64,000 bases of DNA, taken from positions 5,032 to 69,031 of the forward strand of contig URPA01000005.1 of the NCBI GenBank assembly GCA_900549545.1. The letters are read 5' to 3'. Under the pieces are notes generated by a model. The model made no database searches and was not told the origin of the DNA. It saw only the letters and a program-made list of their open reading frames with translations. The stretch comes from an uncultured Eubacteriales bacterium. GTDB lineage: Bacteria; Bacillota; Clostridia; Oscillospirales; Oscillospiraceae. Made by a program: the position numbers and the translations under genes. Positions 60,622 through 64,000 of this stretch are shown piece by piece; positions within the stretch are counted from its first letter, which is position 1, and each line of letters opens with the position of its first letter.

Positions 60622-61116
60622 TTACTTATCTCTCACAAAGCGGATCATGCACACGTCGTCGCCGCGGGCGATGGTGGCGGGCAGGTCGAGGTGGCAGCCG
60701 AAGCTCTCGGCAATGCCCCTGTCGCCGCACATGGCGTGGTCGCAGAGCTTCTGAATCTGCTCGTCGGTGCAGCCCTGCTTCTGCCAGGCCTTTACCAGCG
60801 GGCAGTAATGAAAATCAATGTCGAGATTATCATCGGTGCAGCGCTTGATGTCCATCTCAAAGACCTTCTGTGCGGGCAGGGTGAACAGGGTCTTTTTAAG
60901 CCCCTTGAGGGAGTTTGTCCCCGCCTTTTTGCAAAGGTCAGCGCCCTGATACAATCCGCAGCGCTTTATGGCCTGCGGCGCGTAGTCCTCAGCCTTGAGG
61001 CCCTTTTTCTCCGCCTCGTCGCACAGCAGGTACATCCACAGCGCCCTGTGCTCCAGAAGCTCACGGATGGCCTTGATCAGCCCGTTTTTCACCTTGGGTT
61101 CGTTTTTAATGCTCAT
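60622..61116 (-). CDS. L-2-amino-thiazoline-4-carboxylic acid hydrolase-like protein
   Basis: A 164-residue protein from the ATG at 61116 (AAGGAGAAC upstream). The pattern DFHYCPLVKAWQKQGCTDEQ, then LCDHAMCGDRGIAESFGCHL, matches the ATC hydrolase family, where conserved Cys and His form the active region. Most members are uncharacterised, so a thiazoline substrate should not be assumed. It overlaps the gtrA gene by 11 nt and is last in the run. Confidence 0.75.
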   Translation of the reverse strand: MSIKNEPKVKNGLIKAIRELLEHRALWMYLLCDEAEKKGLKAEDYAPQAIKRCGLYQGADLCKKAGTNSLKGLKKTLFTLPAQKVFEMDIKRCTDDNLDIDFHYCPLVKAWQKQGCTDEQIQKLCDHAMCGDRGIAESFGCHLDLPATIARGDDVCMIRFVRDK

Positions 61117-61591
61117 TTTTGTTCTCCTTATCCTGGGATTTATCCTCATTGTTTTTGAAAACAAAGAAACGCTGGCCGATGTAATTGAGCGCGACAAAGA
61201 AGCACATGCCCGCCAGCATCGCAAGATTCTCCTGCACCGTCTGGGACGCGCCGGAGAAGATAAGCCGCGCCAGAGGCTTCGCCCCGCCGTAGGCTATGAG
61301 ATAGCACAGGGAGATGTTTATCACAAAGCGCCAGAGGGTCTTGCCCGTGCCCATCTTGCTCTTGAAGGTGAAGGCCTTGTTGAGCAAATAGCTCACAATG
61401 CTGCCAACAATATAGTTTGACGCCGAGGACACCCAGTAGCTGAAGTGGAACACGTTATAAAACAGGAACATTATCCCCGTGCCCACGAGGGTGTTCACCA
61501 CGCCCACAAGAATGAATTTCCAGAAGGTTATATCGAAAAATTTGGCGATAAAGCCCTTGAGCTTTGCGCCGAAAGACTGTCCCTCGTTCAT
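61106..61591 (-). CDS. GtrA-family membrane protein
   Basis: A 161-residue protein with four membrane helices (about 22-42, 50-70, 90-108, 122-143) and the GtrA pattern FILVGVVNTLVGTGIMFLFY and SNYIVGSIVSYLLNKAFTFK. GtrA proteins are thought to flip or carry undecaprenyl-phosphate-linked sugars. It overlaps the upstream glycosyltransferase gene by 4 nt, the usual GtrB-GtrA pairing, and suggests lipid-linked sugar transfer to a surface polymer. The tail is very charged (NNEDKSQDKENKNEH). Confidence 0.9.
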   Translation of the reverse strand: MNEGQSFGAKLKGFIAKFFDITFWKFILVGVVNTLVGTGIMFLFYNVFHFSYWVSSASNYIVGSIVSYLLNKAFTFKSKMGTGKTLWRFVINISLCYLIAYGGAKPLARLIFSGASQTVQENLAMLAGMCFFVALNYIGQRFFVFKNNEDKSQDKENKNEH

Positions 61592-62514
61592 TTTCTACCT
61601 CCGCAGGTCTGGGAAACGATATAGCGCGGGCGGCCCTTGAGCTCGTCATAAATGCGCCCGATGTAAAAGCCGATGATGCCGAGGCTTATCATGATGATGC
61701 TGCTTGAAAACAGCAGAATCAGAATGACGGTTGTAAAGCCGCCGAGGGCTGTCCCCGCGATTTTCTGCACCAGAGCAATAATCCCCAGCACCACGGACAG
61801 CGCAAACATTATAAAGCCCAGCACCGTCACAATGTGCATCGGCGCGGAGGAGAAGGAGCCGATGTTGTTCACCGCGTATTTTACAAGCGACCAGGTTGAC
61901 CACTTGCTCTCCCCCTCGGCCCGCTCACGCACGCGGTAGCTCACCTCCGTGCGCTTAAAGCCCACCCAGAACGACAGCGCCCGGAAAAAGACGTTGCGCT
62001 CCGGCATCTGGTTGAGCGCGTCCACGACCTTGCGGTCAAGAAGCTTGAAGTCCGACGAGGAGGACATGTCCATGCCTGTCGCGCCGCTTATCAGCCCGTA
62101 AAAGCTCTTGGCGGCGAAGCGGTGCAGGGCGCTCTCCTGCCCCCTGTCCTCTTTGACGCCCTCAATGACCTCATAGCCCTGCTCCCAGAGCCTGTACATC
62201 TCAACAAGCTTCTCCGGCGGGTGCTGCAAGTCGCAGTCGATGACCGCGCAGCAATCTCCCGCCGCGCGCTCAAGCCCGGCGAACATCGCCGCCTCCTTGC
62301 CGAAGTTGCGGCTGAAATGCAGGCCCACAACGCGCGCATCCTTTTCGCTCGCGCGCTGTATCTCCTGCCAGGTGTTGTCCTTTGAGCCATCGTCCACCAG
62401 CAGCAGCTCAAAATCTATCCCCGCCTCGTCCATGATGCGGGATATGACCTCCGCCGCGGCGGGGGCCATTTTTTCCTCGTTATACGCGGGAACTATAATA
62501 GAAAGCATTGTCAA
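61588..62514 (-). CDS. Polyprenyl-phosphate glycosyltransferase (GT2, GtrB/DPM-like)
   Basis: A 308-residue GT-A glycosyltransferase: IIVPAYNEEK at the start, LLVDDGSKDNTWQ, then VIDCDLQHPPEKL for the DxD-type site. Two C-terminal membrane helices (about 230-255 and 268-290) are as in GtrB/DPM1-like enzymes. It most likely transfers a sugar from a nucleotide donor to undecaprenyl phosphate, for use with the GtrA protein encoded next. The ATG is divergent from nagA. The nearby galU could supply UDP-glucose, though this link is inferred. Confidence 0.92.
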   Translation of the reverse strand: MTMLSIIVPAYNEEKMAPAAAEVISRIMDEAGIDFELLLVDDGSKDNTWQEIQRASEKDARVVGLHFSRNFGKEAAMFAGLERAAGDCCAVIDCDLQHPPEKLVEMYRLWEQGYEVIEGVKEDRGQESALHRFAAKSFYGLISGATGMDMSSSSDFKLLDRKVVDALNQMPERNVFFRALSFWVGFKRTEVSYRVRERAEGESKWSTWSLVKYAVNNIGSFSSAPMHIVTVLGFIMFALSVVLGIIALVQKIAGTALGGFTTVILILLFSSSIIMISLGIIGFYIGRIYDELKGRPRYIVSQTCGGRK

Positions 62515-62597
62515 AACCTCTTGTTATTCCGGTTTTCGTCCGTCTGTGCCATTATACCCTTTATTGACTCATTGCGCAAGAGCGGAAAACCTGCCTC

Positions 62598-62626
62598 TTG
62601 CTTTTAAGGCATTTGGAAGATATACT
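62598..62626 (+). promoter_or_regulatory. Promoter of nagA
   Basis: TTGCTT (62598-62603), 17 bp, TATACT (62621-62626), about 35 bp before the nagA start. GGAGG precedes the ATG. Confidence 0.7.
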
Positions 62627-62660
62627 ATAAATACACATATTATAACATGGAGGCGTAATT

Positions 62661-63785
62661 ATGCTTTATAAAAACGCTTTGATATTTAAGTCCGGGCGCG
62701 GCTTCATGCCGGGCAGCTTCCGGGTCGAAGAAGGGCGCTTTGCCGAGGTCATGGACGGCTGCCCCGATGATGCCGGCATCGACCTTGAGGGTCAGAAGGT
62801 CATCCCCGGTCTTATCGACCTGCACAGCCACGGCGCCATGGGCGCGGACTTTTCCGACGGTGACTATGAGGGGCTCAAGCGCATGGCGGCGTATCTCGCA
62901 GGGCAGGGCGTGACGGCCTTTGCCCCCGCGTCGATGACGCTGCCCTATGACGTCCTCGCCAGAGCTTTCGCAACGGCGAAGCAGCTCAGGGACGAGCAGC
63001 CCGAGGGGCTTTCACGGCTCATGGGCATACAGATGGAGGGGCCCTTCTTCTCCGAGAAGAAAAAGGGCGCGCAGAATGCCGACTATCTCCGCCTGCCGGA
63101 CGCTGAGGCCTTCAAGGCCGTCAATGACGGCTGCGGCGGCCTTGTGAAGATTGCGGACGTCGCGCCGGAGCTTGAGGGCGCGGAGGAGTTTATCCGGGAA
63201 GTCAGCAAAATAAGCCGCGTCTCCGTCGCCCACACGGACGCGGATTATGACGCGGCGAAAATGGCCTTCGCCGCCGGGGCAAGACACCTGACCCATCTCT
63301 TTAACGCCATGCCCTCCATCCACCACCGCAACCCCGGCGTTATCGGCGCCGCCGCCGAGCGGGAGGATGTCGTGGCGGAGCTTATCTGCGACGGGCTGCA
63401 CGTCCACCCCAGCGCCGTGCGCATGGCCTTCCGCCTGTTCCCCGGCCGCGTCTGCCTGATATCGGACGCTCTGCGCTGCGTCGGTATGCCCGACGGGGAG
63501 TATGAGCTCGGCGGTCAGCCGGTGTTTCTCAAAGACAATATCGCCCGCCTTGCCGACGGGACCATCGCCGGCTCCGCGTCCAATCTCTATACCTGCATGC
63601 TGAACGCCATTTCCTTCGGCATCCCGGAGGATACGGCCATCACCGCCGCGACCCTCACCCCGGCGAGGGAGCTCGGCTGTGACGACCGCCTCGGCTCTAT
63701 CGAGGTCGGCAAGCTCGCCGATTTCGTTGTCTGCGGCGAAGATCTGACCCGCCACGAGGTTTATATCGGCGGCAAAAGAGTGTAA
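62661..63785 (+). CDS. nagA: N-acetylglucosamine-6-phosphate deacetylase
   Basis: A 374-residue amidohydrolase: PGLIDLHSHGAMGADFSDGD with the metal His pair near 52-54, MEGPFFSEKKKGA with the Glu ligand, VSVAHTDADYD, HLFNAMPSIHHRNPG and ISDALRCVG with the catalytic Asp. The amino-acid order is that of NagA, which produces glucosamine-6-phosphate and acetate in amino-sugar recycling. It is transcribed alone, without nagB next to it. The metal-site layout (HSH in place of HxH with Gly) is within family variation. Confidence 0.95.
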   Translation: MLYKNALIFKSGRGFMPGSFRVEEGRFAEVMDGCPDDAGIDLEGQKVIPGLIDLHSHGAMGADFSDGDYEGLKRMAAYLAGQGVTAFAPASMTLPYDVLARAFATAKQLRDEQPEGLSRLMGIQMEGPFFSEKKKGAQNADYLRLPDAEAFKAVNDGCGGLVKIADVAPELEGAEEFIREVSKISRVSVAHTDADYDAAKMAFAAGARHLTHLFNAMPSIHHRNPGVIGAAAEREDVVAELICDGLHVHPSAVRMAFRLFPGRVCLISDALRCVGMPDGEYELGGQPVFLKDNIARLADGTIAGSASNLYTCMLNAISFGIPEDTAITAATLTPARELGCDDRLGSIEVGKLADFVVCGEDLTRHEVYIGGKRV

Positions 63786-63810
63786 AAAACGATAAATTCT
63801 GCGAATATCA

Positions 63811-63846
63811 TTGAAAAAAACCTCGTCACAGACGAGGTTTTTTCAA
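63811..63846 (+). terminator. Terminator of nagA
   Basis: CCTCGTC and complement around ACA, extended by A/T pairs to about 16 bp, flanked by A7 and T6. Confidence 0.93.
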
Positions 63847-63892
63847 TGGCAAACGACCCCGATTTTGATGCCTCGCCCGCAGGGTCAGCCTT

Positions 63893-64000
63893 GCCTCTCA
63901 CTTTGGCTGCGTCCGCAGGCGCGTTTCGGAGCGCAACCGCCGCAGGCGGCTCTTAGCGCGGAGATGAGAGCTGGCGAGCGTAAGCGAGACTGAGAGGGTA
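63893..64000. repeat. Nested repeat at the right edge
   Basis: GCCTCTCAC and GAGAGCTGGCGAGCGTAAGC form the ends of a palindromic repeat, split by a 64-bp insert (63902-63965) that starts TTTGGCTGCGTCCGCAGGCG and ends GCGCGGAGAT. It is the shortest full copy of the insert seen at 54857-54924 and 60056-60241. Confidence 0.75.

Overview
The window looks like chromosomal DNA from a spore-forming, strictly anaerobic Clostridia, most likely an Oscillospiraceae-type gut bacterium. The placement is inferred from SpoIIID, ferredoxin-dependent 2-oxoacid oxidoreductases, an EFR1-type ferredoxin, Gram-positive surface and secretion genes, moderately high GC and abundant short palindromic repeats. About 57 genes are supported. 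No rRNA, tRNA or CRISPR array was seen.

Region 1 (1-18097, all minus strand) is the most unusual part. One tightly packed run reads, from its promoter end: FHA protein B, PP2C phosphatase, membrane Ser/Thr kinase, a membrane protein with a threonine-motif array, a small membrane protein, a 1343-residue Ig-like surface protein, FHA protein A, a CpaE/MinD-like ATPase, a YukD/EsaB ubiquitin-like protein, an EssC-type FtsK/SpoIIIE ATPase, a WXG100 protein, two small LXG-partner proteins and an LXG protein cut by the window edge. It looks like a type VII secretion locus without recognisable EsaA, EssA or EssB, wired to a complete phosphothreonine circuit (kinase, phosphatase, FHA readers, candidate acceptor array).

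Region 2 (18.2-21.2 kb) holds a divergent AgrC/LytTR-type two-component system, spoIIID and a structured repeat. Region 3 (21.2-24.6 kb) is a four-subunit 2-oxoacid:ferredoxin oxidoreductase operon preceded by a P-loop ATPase gene. Region 4 (24.9-31.5 kb) is an F-type ATP synthase operon (B-E-F-[b'-delta-alpha]-G-D-C) in which a second b subunit, a shortened delta and alpha lie in one continuous reading frame.

Region 5 (31.7-46.2 kb, minus) carries housekeeping genes: cinA, thiI, comM/yifB, aspS, hisS, mgsA and the envelope cluster U32-maf-mreC-mreD-PBP2. Region 6 (46.4-49.4 kb, plus) encodes a DnaD-like protein, a DnaC/DnaI-type helicase loader and a DUF2804 protein. Region 7 (49.6-52.9 kb, minus) is rpmH-rnpA-yidD-yidC-jag followed by acpP. 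This cluster is usually next to dnaA and oriC, but here a TPP-riboswitch-controlled thiT lies upstream.

Region 8 (53.8-64 kb) is a mosaic of galU, queH, a lipoprotein, a dCMP deaminase, a TetR/ferredoxin pair, a degenerate histidine phosphatase, a glycosyltransferase/GtrA pair and nagA. These genes are separated by several copies of nested palindromic repeats.
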